The notes under the pieces: generated by a model
The model's database searches: none
Seen by the model: the letters and a program-made list of their open reading frames with translations, nothing else
What the model was told of the DNA's origin: nothing
Program-made: the position numbers and the translations under genes
NCBI GenBank assembly: GCA_020161845.1
Contig: JAIUNK010000003.1
Coordinates: 124,001 to 188,000 of the forward strand
DNA: 64,000 nucleotides
Direction of reading: 5' to 3'
DNA from: Actinomycetota bacterium
Lineage (GTDB): Bacteria; Actinomycetota; Actinomycetes; Actinomycetales; Dermatophilaceae
In this document: one piece after another, positions 14,743 through 23,283 of the stretch
How positions within the stretch are numbered: the first letter of the stretch is position 1
How the letters are laid out: each line of letters begins with the position of its first letter

Positions 14743-15609
14743 TCATGCCAGTGGGGCGCCGGTGTCGGCGAGGAACTCCCGCAGGACTCGGGCCAGTTCC
14801 TCCGGCTGGTCCCACGGAACAAGGGTCGCCGAGTCGTCGATCTCGACGAGCCTGGCGTTGGGATAGTGCCGCGCCAGCCGGGGGCCGTGTTCGGGCGGCA
14901 TCATCGTGTCCTGCCGGGCCCACACCACGAGGACCGGAACGCGGACCGACCGGAGCGGCTCGAACCAGCTCGACTGTGCCTTGCGAGAGGGTGCCGAGCG
15001 GGAGAACTTCGCGAAGTCCCGGCGGATCGCGGCGCTGCGCGTCGCCGGTGCGAACCAGTCGATGAGCACCTCGTCCGGCAGCGGCCGAACGGTCATCGCC
15101 CGGTATCCCCACGGCGCCCGACGTACCGCTCCCAGCCGCATGAGCTGCACGAACGGCCAGAGCCCCCCAGGTACGCGCGCCAACTGGGCCATCGGCCGCG
15201 CCGGCGGGGGCGGGAAGTTGTCGAACGCTTCGCAGGCCACCAGGACGAGTCGGGCGACACGCGCCCCGGCGGGTTCGAGCAGGAGAAACTGCCCGCCGCC
15301 CCAGTCGTTGAGCACGAGGGTGACCTCGTGCAGGTCGAGTCGCTCCAGGAACTCGCCGAGCAGCCGCGCGATGCCGTGGTGGGTCAGGTCGGCATCGGGG
15401 CGCATCGGCTGCCGATGACCACCGAGCGGCAGCGTCGGCCGGAGGCACCGGTATCCGTCGAGGTGCGGTACGACGGGATTCCACTGGGTCTCGTTCATGG
15501 GTACGCCGTGCCCGAAGACGAGCACCGGACCGGGGCCTCCCGAGTCGACATAGTCGATCGGGCCGGCCGAGGTCTCGACCTGTCTCAGTTCGGTTGCGGG
15601 AAGCACCAT
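14743..15609 (-). CDS. Alpha/beta-hydrolase fold protein
   Basis: 288 residues. The fold is clear: VLVFGHGVPMNE holds the HG oxyanion motif (about residue 33), LNDWGGGQ (about 102) the nucleophile elbow with Asp as in haloalkane dehalogenases and epoxide hydrolases, and VVWARQDTMMPPE (about 228-240) an acid-loop region. The segment that normally carries the catalytic histidine reads DDSATLVPWDQP, with Thr where GHF-type sequences have His. The protein may use another base, have lost hydrolase activity, or belong to a subgroup with this variant. Convergent with mshC. Confidence 0.85.
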   Translation of the reverse strand: MVLPATELRQVETSAGPIDYVDSGGPGPVLVFGHGVPMNETQWNPVVPHLDGYRCLRPTLPLGGHRQPMRPDADLTHHGIARLLGEFLERLDLHEVTLVLNDWGGGQFLLLEPAGARVARLVLVACEAFDNFPPPPARPMAQLARVPGGLWPFVQLMRLGAVRRAPWGYRAMTVRPLPDEVLIDWFAPATRSAAIRRDFAKFSRSAPSRKAQSSWFEPLRSVRVPVLVVWARQDTMMPPEHGPRLARHYPNARLVEIDDSATLVPWDQPEELARVLREFLADTGAPLA

Positions 15610-15757
15610 TCCGACACGCTAGGTGGTCTTCACTGCGGAATCGACCGGAAGGCAAGTCGCCCGCCGCTGGGATCAAGGTCTGCTGCGTCGGACGGCAGAT
15701 CACTCGCAAGGCCTGGCCCGAAGCTCCAGCCGATGACCGCCTCGCCGGCCCGCCGGC

Positions 15758-15852
15758 CGGCCGAGAACGCACCCATCGACGCAGGGTTGTGGTCGTGATA
15801 GCAGCCCCAACCCTGCAACGACACCTGCATTCTTGAGCGCTGACCACCTCAC
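15758..15852. repeat. Dispersed hairpin repeat, copy A
   Basis: 95 bp, 88 of 95 identical to copy B (16523-16617). The core 15781-15816 is an inverted repeat, GCAGGGTTG.GG and CCCCAACCCTGC, around a 12-base loop TCGTGATAGCAG; this copy has one stem mismatch (T for G). It sits in the 332-base gap between the hydrolase and the broken pyrE. Confidence 0.85.
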
Positions 15853-15941
15853 CCCCATGGGCCGCCACCGCCCTGGCGATTCGCCGGCCGCACATCGGAC
15901 CGGAGCCCGCCTTTGGCGACACGAGTGAGATCCTGGCGTCC

Positions 15942-16489
15942 GTGGATCACTCCGACCTCGCGCGGGCCCTTGACGCCACGTGCCGCCTCACCGGGGAGTT
16001 CACCCTCCGCTCCGGTCAGGTCGCGCACGAGTACTTCGACAAATACCGCTTCGAGTCCGACCCTGCCCTGCTGCGAGCCGTGGCCGAGCAGATGGTGCCT
16101 CTTGTGCCGAAGGGAACCGAGCTCCTCGCGGACTGGAGTTGGGCGGCATACCCATCGCCACGATGCTCAGCGCCCTGACCGGGTGGCCCGCCGTCTTCGT
16201 CCGCAAGCAGGCCAAGACCTACGGCACGTGCCGCCTCGCGGAGGGCGCGGATGTTGCGGGCCGCCGAGTCACCGTGATCGAGGACGTGCTGACCACCGGT
16301 GGAGCTGTGCGTGAGGCCACCGCGGCGCTGCGCGTCCTGGGCGCCACGGTTGACGTCGTCGTCTGCGCCATCGACCGGAGCGGGCAGCCGGGCGGTCCGG
16401 TCACCGACGTCGGGCTCGAAACCCGGTCACTGTTCACGAAGGCTCACCTCGATGCCGCCCGGGCAGCCGCCAGGGTCGTGGCGACATAA
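15942..16489 (+). pseudogene. pyrE: Orotate phosphoribosyltransferase, frameshifted
   Basis: The product would convert orotate and PRPP to OMP in pyrimidine synthesis. It reads well in two frames: 15942 to about 16130 (GEFTLRSGQVAHEYFDKYRF, an OPRT signature) and about 16130 to 16489 (LELGGIPIATMLS, VRKQAKTYGT, PRPP loop VIEDVLTTGGAV). Restoring one G in the GCGGACTGGAG run near 16130 would join them into a normal protein of about 182 residues. So it is either a real one-base deletion or an assembly error. It lies between repeat copies A and B, 765 bp apart, which hints at a mobile or duplicated segment. If real, another pyrE elsewhere or pyrimidine auxotrophy is expected. Confidence 0.85.
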
Positions 16490-16522
16490 CAGATGCTGCG
16501 GACGAAGCCCTGACTGCCGGGT

Positions 16523-16617
16523 CGGCCGAGAATGCATCCGGCGGCGCAGGGTTGGGGTCGTGATAGCAGCCCCAACCCTGCAACGACACCTGCATTCTTG
16601 AGCGCTGGCCACCTCAC
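16523..16617. repeat. Dispersed hairpin repeat, copy B
   Basis: Same family as copy A, in the same orientation, 765 bp away. The core 16546-16581 has a perfect 12-bp stem GCAGGGTTGGGG / CCCCAACCCTGC with loop TCGTGATAGCAG. It follows the broken pyrE. Confidence 0.88.
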
Positions 16618-16688
16618 TCGCCGCGACTACCTCACCCGCCGGCGTGCGTGAGGCCTCCACGGCGCTGTGGCTCCTGCTGCAGGCACGG

Positions 16689-16757
16689 CATCGAGCGGGC
16701 GGTCCATCGCCCCCATCGAGCGGGCGGTCCATCGCCCTCATCGAGCGGGTGGTCGTT
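16689..16757. repeat. 25-bp tandem repeat, about 2.7 copies
   Basis: The unit CATCGAGCGGGCGGTCCATC plus GCCCN starts at 16689, 16714 and 16739; the third copy is partial and drifts (GGGTGGTCG). It lies just after the stop of the minus-strand VOC gene. No function seen. Confidence 0.8.
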
Positions 16758-16776
16758 CGACCGCCTATTCGGCGCC

Positions 16777-17127
16777 CTATTCGCGGTGCCGAAGGACGTT
16801 CACGACCTGGCCGTCGGGAGTACGGACGAAGAACCGGCGCACCCCCCACTCCTCGGTCGTGAGGGGGTGGACGATGTCGTACCCACGGCGTACCACGTCT
16901 CGGTAGGCCTCATCCACGTCATCGACCGCGATGGAGATCACGGGCACGACGGGTGCGGAGGCATCCCGGGTCACGAGTTGCAGGGTGGCACCCGAGGGGG
17001 CCAGGTAGCGGGTGACCCAGTCGAGGCCGAGGTCCTCTCGGCGCAGGCCCAGGTAGTCGCCGTAGAACTCCTCGGCCGCGGCAAGGCTCTCCACGGTCAG
17101 GTCGGGGATGATGCGCACGACTCGCAT
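16777..17127 (-). CDS. VOC (glyoxalase/bleomycin-resistance) family protein
   Basis: 116 residues, the size of a single vicinal-oxygen-chelate domain made of two beta-alpha-beta-beta-beta units. Seen are the start MRVVRIIPDLTV, a first unit with AAAEEFYGDYLGL, the middle strand TLQLVTRD, and a second unit with ISIAVDDVDEAYRDVVRRGYDI ending FVRTPDGQVVNVLRH. The final pattern (DP or TP, DG, N..) is typical of the family. Metal-binding or substrate residues cannot be assigned, so it may be a dioxygenase, lyase or antibiotic-binding protein. The ATG at 17127 fits the fold start. Confidence 0.88.
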   Translation of the reverse strand: MRVVRIIPDLTVESLAAAEEFYGDYLGLRREDLGLDWVTRYLAPSGATLQLVTRDASAPVVPVISIAVDDVDEAYRDVVRRGYDIVHPLTTEEWGVRRFFVRTPDGQVVNVLRHRE

Positions 17128-17221
17128 GCCCCGACGCTGCCAGTGCTCCCGCCGATGAGCAAGGTCGAGCGGTCCTACCAGGGCGCTTCGCGCGTCGCAA
17201 GTCGCGGCCCGCGCCGGCGCG

Positions 17222-17770
17222 TCACGACCCCGGGGACAGGTGCCCGGGCAGCCACAGCGCCTCCCAGGCCGGGATCTCCTGCATCAGGTGCGCCGGCCGA
17301 ATCGGCGGCGTCGAGGCCAGCCGGTAGATCCCGGCGTCCCGGTGCAGATAGCCGTAGTTGACCAGCTCCCGCCGCCAGAACGCGACATCGGCGTCGAACG
17401 GCCGCAACAGGTCGTTCACCTGCGGCTCGGGGTAGCTGCGGCCCGGCTCGAAGAGGGCCACGAGATGCAGCAGCACGGCAGCACGGGCCTTGCGGCGCTG
17501 CGGGAACGTGACGAGCCGACCGTCCCGGACGAACCGGCTGACCACCAGCTCCTGCTCGCGCTCGGCAGCGGTCCAGTCGGCCGACACGGTTGCGGCGTCC
17601 GCGCCGGTCTCGGCGGCCGGTGCGCCCTGCCGACCTGGACCGGCAAGCCCCGACGGCCCGTCGGTCTCGAGCCGGCCCGCGAGCAGGTCCGCTCGGGCCG
17701 CGGTGTAATTCTGGCCGGTCCGCGCCATCCGGTCGCGGATCAGTCGCTTGACGTCGCTGTCTTTGGTCAT
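17222..17770 (-). CDS. DUF2087 domain protein
   Basis: 182 residues from the ATG at 17770 (MTKDSDVKRLIRDRM). Residues 1-30 form a short helical domain (MARTGQNYTAARADLL). Residues 100-170 match DUF2087: DGRLVTFPQRRKARAAVLLH, FEPGRSYPEPQVND, then VAFWRRELVNYGYLHRDAGIYRL. DUF2087 is found in regulators and nucleic-acid-related proteins with no firm function. The central part (about 35-90) is low-complexity. The upstream extension of the frame to 17911 is arginine/serine-rich and not used. Confidence 0.82.
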   Translation of the reverse strand: MTKDSDVKRLIRDRMARTGQNYTAARADLLAGRLETDGPSGLAGPGRQGAPAAETGADAATVSADWTAAEREQELVVSRFVRDGRLVTFPQRRKARAAVLLHLVALFEPGRSYPEPQVNDLLRPFDADVAFWRRELVNYGYLHRDAGIYRLASTPPIRPAHLMQEIPAWEALWLPGHLSPGS

Positions 17771-18013
17771 CTCGCACCTCGACCGCGCGGCGCACCCCCA
17801 GCGTGGCGACGCGGCCCGAAGTGTCGGGACCACGAGACGTACGACGCCCGAGGATGCGCTCCCCTTCGCCGCACCGCGGGAGCTGGGGTCCACGCGCGGG
17901 CTGGGCGCCAAGCGGCGCCGCTGCGCTCACTGTGCCACAGATCCATGCCGTGTCACGGGGGTTTTTCGCTGCGATGAGGGCAGTACGTCATGAGGTCATG
18001 CGAAAATGCTTGC

Positions 18014-18256
18014 ATGGCCGTCACCATCCAGATCCGTGATCTCGACGAGGGGACTCGCGACCGGCTCAAGGCGCGCGCCGCGGCCGGTGGGGACTCGTTC
18101 AACACCTACCTCAAGAGGCTTCTCACCCAGGAGGCGGAGCGGCCCACCCAGGACGAGGTCTTCGCCCGGGTGCGGGCCCGATCCGAGAGAGCCGGCGTCT
18201 CCTCGGTGGACCTGATCCGCTGGGACCGTGAGTCCCGCAACGACCACCCGGCATGA
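18014..18256 (+). CDS. vapB: VapB-type antitoxin (FitA-like)
   Basis: 80 residues with an N-terminal ribbon-helix-helix: AVTIQIRDLDEGTRDRLKAR (beta strand and helix 1), then FNTYLKRLLTQEAER (helix 2). The C-terminal half is charged and probably wraps the toxin. The start is ATG 18014. Its stop overlaps the toxin start by four bases (ATGA). It should repress its own promoter in the 243-base gap after the DUF2087 gene; no operator was picked out with confidence. Confidence 0.9.
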   Translation: MAVTIQIRDLDEGTRDRLKARAAAGGDSFNTYLKRLLTQEAERPTQDEVFARVRARSERAGVSSVDLIRWDRESRNDHPA

Positions 18257-18645
18257 GTCGCCTGGTCGTTGACGCTTCCGTCGTGGTCGACGCCCTGGTG
18301 GCCGAGGACGCCGAGAGGGTGCAGGACGGGATCCGCGGACGGCGCATGGTCGCCCCCGCGCACCTCGACGCCGAGGTCCTGAACGCCCTGCGAGGGCTTC
18401 GACGAGGTCGGCATCTGTCGCCCCGCCGGTGCGCCGAGGCCGCGGTGGACCTCGCCGACCTTCCGCTCGAGCGGTGGCAGGCAGAACCCGCGATGCTCGT
18501 ACGGGTGCTGGACCTCGCCGACGCGATGACGGCGTACGACGCCCTGTACGTCGTGCTCGGCGACGTGGTGGACGCTCCCTTGCTCACCCGCGACCGGCGC
18601 TTGGCTAAGGCCGCCGAGCGACTGATCGCCGTCGAGATCCTCTGA
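18253..18645 (+). CDS. vapC: VapC-type PIN-domain toxin
   Basis: 130 residues. VapC toxins are Mg2+-dependent RNases that cut tRNA or rRNA. The acidic PIN residues are in place: Asp in LVVDASVVVD (residue 7), Glu in HLDAEVLNAL (about 41), Asp in TAYDALYVVL (about 97) and Asp in LLTRDRRLA (about 115). It is coupled to the VapB gene by a four-base overlap. The pair lies close to the pyrE relic and the repeats, away from the larger toxin-antitoxin cluster at 60-63.7 kb. Confidence 0.92.
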   Translation: MSRLVVDASVVVDALVAEDAERVQDGIRGRRMVAPAHLDAEVLNALRGLRRGRHLSPRRCAEAAVDLADLPLERWQAEPAMLVRVLDLADAMTAYDALYVVLGDVVDAPLLTRDRRLAKAAERLIAVEIL

Positions 18646-18656
18646 CCGACAACGGA

Positions 18657-19517
18657 TCAGCGCGGCGCGTCGGGCTCCCCACGCCCGCGCAGGTAGCGCT
18701 CGAACTCGCGCGCGATCGCGTCCCCCGAGGCGGCGGGGGAGTCAGCGGCGTCGGTGGCGGCCTCCAGGTGGCGCACGTAGTCGGCCACCTCTTCCTCCGT
18801 GCCGGCCAGTTCGTCGACGCCGCGCTCCCAGGCCCGGGCGCCCTCGGCGAGGTCGCCGTGCGGCAGCGTCCAGCCGAACAGGTCCTCCAGGCGGCGGATC
18901 ATCGCCAGGGTGGCCTTGGCGGAGTGGGCGCCCGCCGCATAATGCGGCACCGAGGCCCAGACGGAGACGGCGGGCAGATCCCGGTCGTTGGCCGCGTCGG
19001 CGAGGATGCCCACGATCCCGGTCGGCCCCTCGTAGGTGCTGCGCTCCGCGGTCAGGCGCTCACGCAGCACCGCGTTCTCGGAGGTGACCAGCACCGGCAG
19101 CGGCCGGGTGTGCGGCACCTCGGCGAGCAGGGCGCCCAGGCAGACCACCAGTTCGGCGTCGTTCTCCTCGGCGAACGACAGCAACTCGCCCACGAAGCTG
19201 CGCCAGCGCATGGACGGCTCGATCCCGTCGACCAGGATCACGTCGCGATCCATCCCGGGGGGCGTCGCGACCAGGATCGTGGTGGTCGGCCACGTCACTC
19301 GGCGTACGCCGGTGTCCTCCTCGACGGCCACCCGCGGCCGGTTCACCTGGAGGTCGTAATAGTCCTCGGGGTCCAGGGCGGCGACCGGCTGGGCGTCCCA
19401 GGCGTCCACCAGGTGGGTGATCAGTGTCGAGGCGGCCTCGGCGGCGTCGTTCCAACCCTCGAAGGCGGCCAGCACGATGGGGCGGCGCAGCGGCGGTACG
19501 TCGTCGAGGTCGATCAC
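18657..19517 (-). CDS. PAC2 family protein
   Basis: 286 residues. PAC2 proteins share the fold of eukaryotic proteasome assembly chaperone 2 and are widespread in actinobacteria and archaea; the bacterial function is not established. Conserved parts are PIVLAAFEGWNDAAEAAS near the start, ILVDGIEPSMRW (about 92-103), LVVCLGALLAEVPHTRPLPV, STYEGPTGIVGIL and SVWASVPHYAAGAHSAKATL. It is divergent from metH, an arrangement I recall from other actinobacteria. It is convergent with the VapBC pair, with 11 bases between the stops. Confidence 0.9.
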   Translation of the reverse strand: MIDLDDVPPLRRPIVLAAFEGWNDAAEAASTLITHLVDAWDAQPVAALDPEDYYDLQVNRPRVAVEEDTGVRRVTWPTTTILVATPPGMDRDVILVDGIEPSMRWRSFVGELLSFAEENDAELVVCLGALLAEVPHTRPLPVLVTSENAVLRERLTAERSTYEGPTGIVGILADAANDRDLPAVSVWASVPHYAAGAHSAKATLAMIRRLEDLFGWTLPHGDLAEGARAWERGVDELAGTEEEVADYVRHLEAATDAADSPAASGDAIAREFERYLRGRGEPDAPR

Positions 19518-19595
19518 CGCACCAGCCTACGACGCCGCCGCCCGTGGGCCCGCGAGGAGGCCTGACGGGGGACGTCGAGGGCGTCCGCACCGCGC

Positions 19596-19643
19596 TCGAT
19601 ATCATGGCGATATCCCCCGCAGGCGCTCCGGCGCCTCGATATC
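19596..19643 (+). promoter_or_regulatory. metH leader with repeated CGATATC
   Basis: CGATATC occurs three times in 48 bases (TCGATATC at 19596 and 19636, CGATATC at 19608) around a small perfect hairpin AGGCGC-TCCG-GCGCCT (19621-19636), within 65 bases of the metH start. This could be an operator array or promoter for metH. It is far too short for a cobalamin or SAM riboswitch. Confidence 0.4.
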
Positions 19644-19659
19644 TTCCCCGAGGAGAGCC

Positions 19660-22600
19660 GTGAGCAGCCGCTCCGAGCACCGTCGTGCCGCGCAAACCGC
19701 CGCGCAATTCAAGGCCCGGTTGGGCCACACCGTCATCGTCGCCGACGGGGGCATGGGCACGATGCTGCAGGCCCAGGAGCCGAGCCTGGCCGACTTCCAG
19801 AACTACGAGGGCTGCAACGAGATCCTCAACGTGACCCGGCCGGACATCGTCCGCTCCGTGCACGACGCCTACCTGGAGGTCGGCTGCGACGCGATCGAGA
19901 CCAATACGTTCGGGGCCAACCTCGCCAACCTCGGGGAATACGACATCGCCGAGCGCACCTACGAACTGGCCGAGGCGGGGGCGCGGGTGGCGCGGCAGGC
20001 CGCCGACGCCTGGGCCACGCCGGAGCGGCCCCGGTTTGTGCTGGGCTCGATCGGCCCCGGCACCAAGCTGCCCAGCCTGGGGCACGCGCCGTACGCCGAC
20101 CTGCGCGACGCCTATCAGCAGTGCGCCCTCGGACTCATCGACGGCGGCGCCGACGCCCTGCTGATCGAGACCTGCCAGGACCTGCTGCAGGCGAAGGCCG
20201 CGGTGGTCGGCGCCAAGCGGGCCCTCGCCGAGCGAGACGCCGACCTGGCGATCATCGCCCAGGTCACGGTCGAGACGACCGGCACCATGCTGATGGGCTC
20301 CGAGATCGGCGCGGCGCTGGTCGCGCTCGCTCCGCTCGGCATCGACGCCATCGGTCTCAACTGCGCGACCGGCCCGGCCGAGATGAGCGAACACCTGCGC
20401 CATCTCTCGACGTACAGCCCCATCCCGATCAGCGTCCTGCCCAACGCGGGACTCCCGGTGCTGACCAAGGACGGCGCGCACTATCCGCTGTCCCCGCAGG
20501 AACTCGCGGCGGCCCACCAGCGGTTCGTGCGCGAGTACGGCGTGGCCCTGGTCGGCGGCTGCTGCGGCACCACCCCGGCGCACCTCAAGGCCGTGGTCGA
20601 GGCGGTCGGCGGGGCCCCGGTGCCGGCCCGCGAAGTGACCCGCGAGCCCAGCGTCGCCAGCCTCTACACGGCCGTGCCGTTGAGCCAGGACGCCAGCTAC
20701 CTCTCCATCGGTGAACGCACCAACGCCAACGGCTCCAAGGCGTTCCGGGAGGCCATGCTGGAGGGCCGCCTGGACGACTGCGTCGACATCGCGCGCGACC
20801 AGACCCGCGACGGCGCCCACCTGCTCGACGTCTGCGTCGACTACGTGGGCCGCGACGGCGCCGCCGACATGAGCGAGATCGCCTATCGGTTCGCCACGGC
20901 CTCGACGCTGCCGCTGGTCTTCGACTCCACCGAGCCGGCCGTCGTCCAGGCCGGGCTGGAGCGGATGGGCGGCCGCGCGGTCATCAACTCCGTGAACTAC
21001 GAGGACGGCGACGGCCCGAACAGCCGGTTCGCCCGGATGATGGCGCTGGTGGCCGAGCACGGCTGCGCCGTCGTCGCGCTCACCATCGATGAGACCGGGC
21101 AGGCGCGCACGGCCGAGCACAAGGTGTCCGTGGCCAGCCGGCTCATCGATGCCCTGACCGGGCAGTGGGGCATGGCGGTCGAGGACATCATCGTCGACTG
21201 CCTCACCTTCCCCATCGCCACCGGGCAGGAGGAGACCCGCCGCGACGCCATCGAGACCATCGAGGCGATCCGGCAGATCACCGCCCGCTACCCCGGGGTC
21301 AGCACCACTCTCGGCGTCTCCAACGTCAGCTTCGGCCTCAAGCCCGCCGCCCGGCAGGTGCTCAACTCCGTGTTCCTCGACGAATGCGTCAAGGCTGGCC
21401 TGACCAGCGCGATCGTCAACTCTGCCAAGATCGTGCCGGTGGCCCGGATCGAACCCGAGCAGCTCAAGGTCGCCCTCGATCTCGTCTACGACCGCCGCGA
21501 GTACGACGAGTCCGGCAACCTCACCTATGACCCGCTGGCCCGCATGCTGGAGCTCTTCGAGGGGGTCGACTCGGCCTCGGTCAAGCAGTCCCGGGCCGCG
21601 GCGCTCGCGGCGCTGCCCCTGAACGAGCGGCTCGCCCAGCGGATCATCGACGGGGAGCGCACCGGACTCGACGCCGATCTGCAGGAGGCCCTCGACGGCG
21701 GTCAGGACCCGCTGGCCGTCATCAACGACCATCTGCTGACGGGCATGAAGACCGTCGGGGAGCTGTTCGGCTCCGGCCGGATGCAGCTGCCGTTCGTGCT
21801 GCAATCCGCCGAGACCATGAAGGCCGCGGTGGCCTACCTGGAGCCGTCGATCGAGGCGGCCGCCCAGTCCTCCGGCACGGCCCGGCAGGCGAAGGCCAAG
21901 ATCCTGCTGGCCACCGTCAAGGGCGATGTGCACGACATCGGCAAGAACCTCGTCGACATCATCCTGTCCAACAACGGCTATGACGTCGTCAACCTCGGCA
22001 TCAAGCAGCCCATCACCGACATCATCGCGGCGGCCGAGGCCAACGATGTCGACGCCATCGGGATGTCCGGCCTGCTGGTGAAGTCGACCGTCATCATGAA
22101 GGACAACCTGACCGAGCTCAACGAGCGCGGGCTCGCCGCCCGCTGGCCGGTGCTGCTCGGTGGGGCGGCGCTGACCAGGGCGTACGTCGAGAGCGATCTC
22201 GCCGAGATCTATGCGGGCGAGGTGCGCTATGCCCGCGACGCCTTCGAGGGCTTGCGGCTGATGGACGCGGTCGCGGCGGCCCGGGTGCCCGGCGGCCCGA
22301 CGTTGGCCGAGACGCTGCCGCCGCTGCGAGCCCGCCGGGTGAACACGCGCGGGGCCGCCGGCGGGGACGACGGGCCGGACCTGTCCGACACCACCCGCTC
22401 CGACGTCGCGCGTGGCGCAGCGGTCGCCGTACCGTCTCCGCCGTTCTGGGGCACCCGCGTCGTCAAGGGGATCGCGCTGGCCGACATCGCGGCCTATCTG
22501 GACGAACGGGCCACCTTCCTCGGGCAGTGGGGGCTCAAGCCCGGCCGCGGCGAGGGCGAGGGACGCGAGAGCGCGACGTACGACCAGCTCGTCGAGACCG

Positions 22601-23283
22601 AGGGCCGGCCCCGACTGCGGATGTGGCTGGACCGGATCGCGGCGGAACAGATCATGGAACCGGCCGTGGTCTACGGCTACTTCCCCTGCTATTCCGAGGG
22701 CAACACCCTGATCGTCCTCGACCCTGCCGGGATGCCCGAGCCCGGCGCGTCTGCCGGCCCCGACGAGCTGCCGGCCGAGGTGGGCCGCTACACGTTCCCG
22801 AGGCAGCGCCGGGACCGGCGGCTGTGCCTGGCCGACTTCTTCCGTGACGAGGCCGAGGCGCGGGCTGCGGGGCCGGACGTGATCGCGTTGCAGCTGGTCA
22901 CGATGGGCAACCACGTCTCCGAGGTGACCGCCGGACTGTACGCCGACAACGCCTACCGCGACTATCTGGAGCTGCACGGCCTCTCCGTCCAGCTCACCGA
23001 GGCCCTGGCGGAGATGTGGCACGCCCGGGTGCGCGAGGAGCTGGGACTGGACCGGATGGGCGCGCTGCCGCTGGCCGACGTGCTGGATGTGAAGTTCCGC
23101 GGCTGCCGCTACAGCTTCGGCTACCCCGCCTGTCCCGACCTGGAGGACCGGGTCACCTCCGTGCGGCTGCTCGATCCCGCGCGGATCGGCGTCGAGCTGT
23201 CCGAGGAACTGCAACTCCACCCCGAGCAGTCGACCGACGCGATCGTGCTGCACCACCCGGAAGCGACGTATTTCAAGGTATGA
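19660..23283 (+). CDS. metH: Cobalamin-dependent methionine synthase
   Basis: 1207 residues with all four MetH modules. They are: homocysteine methyltransferase (about 20-330, with zinc Cys pair in GGCCGTTP near 301 and an earlier conserved Cys); pterin/folate-binding TIM barrel (about 350-620); cobalamin cap and Rossmann domain (about 645-880, DVHDIGKN with the cobalt-ligand His near 757, then SGLLVKST); and the C-terminal reactivation domain binding SAM (about 920-1200, RGCRYSFGYPACP). It methylates homocysteine using methyltetrahydrofolate. The GTG at 19660 has AGGAGAGCC just upstream; the longer open frame to 19417 is a shadow. The stop overlaps the next start (ATGA). Confidence 0.98.
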   Translation: MSSRSEHRRAAQTAAQFKARLGHTVIVADGGMGTMLQAQEPSLADFQNYEGCNEILNVTRPDIVRSVHDAYLEVGCDAIETNTFGANLANLGEYDIAERTYELAEAGARVARQAADAWATPERPRFVLGSIGPGTKLPSLGHAPYADLRDAYQQCALGLIDGGADALLIETCQDLLQAKAAVVGAKRALAERDADLAIIAQVTVETTGTMLMGSEIGAALVALAPLGIDAIGLNCATGPAEMSEHLRHLSTYSPIPISVLPNAGLPVLTKDGAHYPLSPQELAAAHQRFVREYGVALVGGCCGTTPAHLKAVVEAVGGAPVPAREVTREPSVASLYTAVPLSQDASYLSIGERTNANGSKAFREAMLEGRLDDCVDIARDQTRDGAHLLDVCVDYVGRDGAADMSEIAYRFATASTLPLVFDSTEPAVVQAGLERMGGRAVINSVNYEDGDGPNSRFARMMALVAEHGCAVVALTIDETGQARTAEHKVSVASRLIDALTGQWGMAVEDIIVDCLTFPIATGQEETRRDAIETIEAIRQITARYPGVSTTLGVSNVSFGLKPAARQVLNSVFLDECVKAGLTSAIVNSAKIVPVARIEPEQLKVALDLVYDRREYDESGNLTYDPLARMLELFEGVDSASVKQSRAAALAALPLNERLAQRIIDGERTGLDADLQEALDGGQDPLAVINDHLLTGMKTVGELFGSGRMQLPFVLQSAETMKAAVAYLEPSIEAAAQSSGTARQAKAKILLATVKGDVHDIGKNLVDIILSNNGYDVVNLGIKQPITDIIAAAEANDVDAIGMSGLLVKSTVIMKDNLTELNERGLAARWPVLLGGAALTRAYVESDLAEIYAGEVRYARDAFEGLRLMDAVAAARVPGGPTLAETLPPLRARRVNTRGAAGGDDGPDLSDTTRSDVARGAAVAVPSPPFWGTRVVKGIALADIAAYLDERATFLGQWGLKPGRGEGEGRESATYDQLVETEGRPRLRMWLDRIAAEQIMEPAVVYGYFPCYSEGNTLIVLDPAGMPEPGASAGPDELPAEVGRYTFPRQRRDRRLCLADFFRDEAEARAAGPDVIALQLVTMGNHVSEVTAGLYADNAYRDYLELHGLSVQLTEALAEMWHARVREELGLDRMGALPLADVLDVKFRGCRYSFGYPACPDLEDRVTSVRLLDPARIGVELSEELQLHPEQSTDAIVLHHPEATYFKV

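Noticed and set aside
17771-17911. N-terminal extension of the DUF2087 protein
   Set aside because: Arginine/serine-rich with no conserved pattern; ATG 17770 begins the helical domain.
19548-19660. Cobalamin or SAM riboswitch before metH
   Set aside because: The gap to the PAC2 gene is too short, and no B12-box or SAM-riboswitch core is visible.
19060-23256. Minus-strand open frame of 1398 codons over metH
   Set aside because: Antisense shadow of metH; the metH domains are complete on the plus strand.
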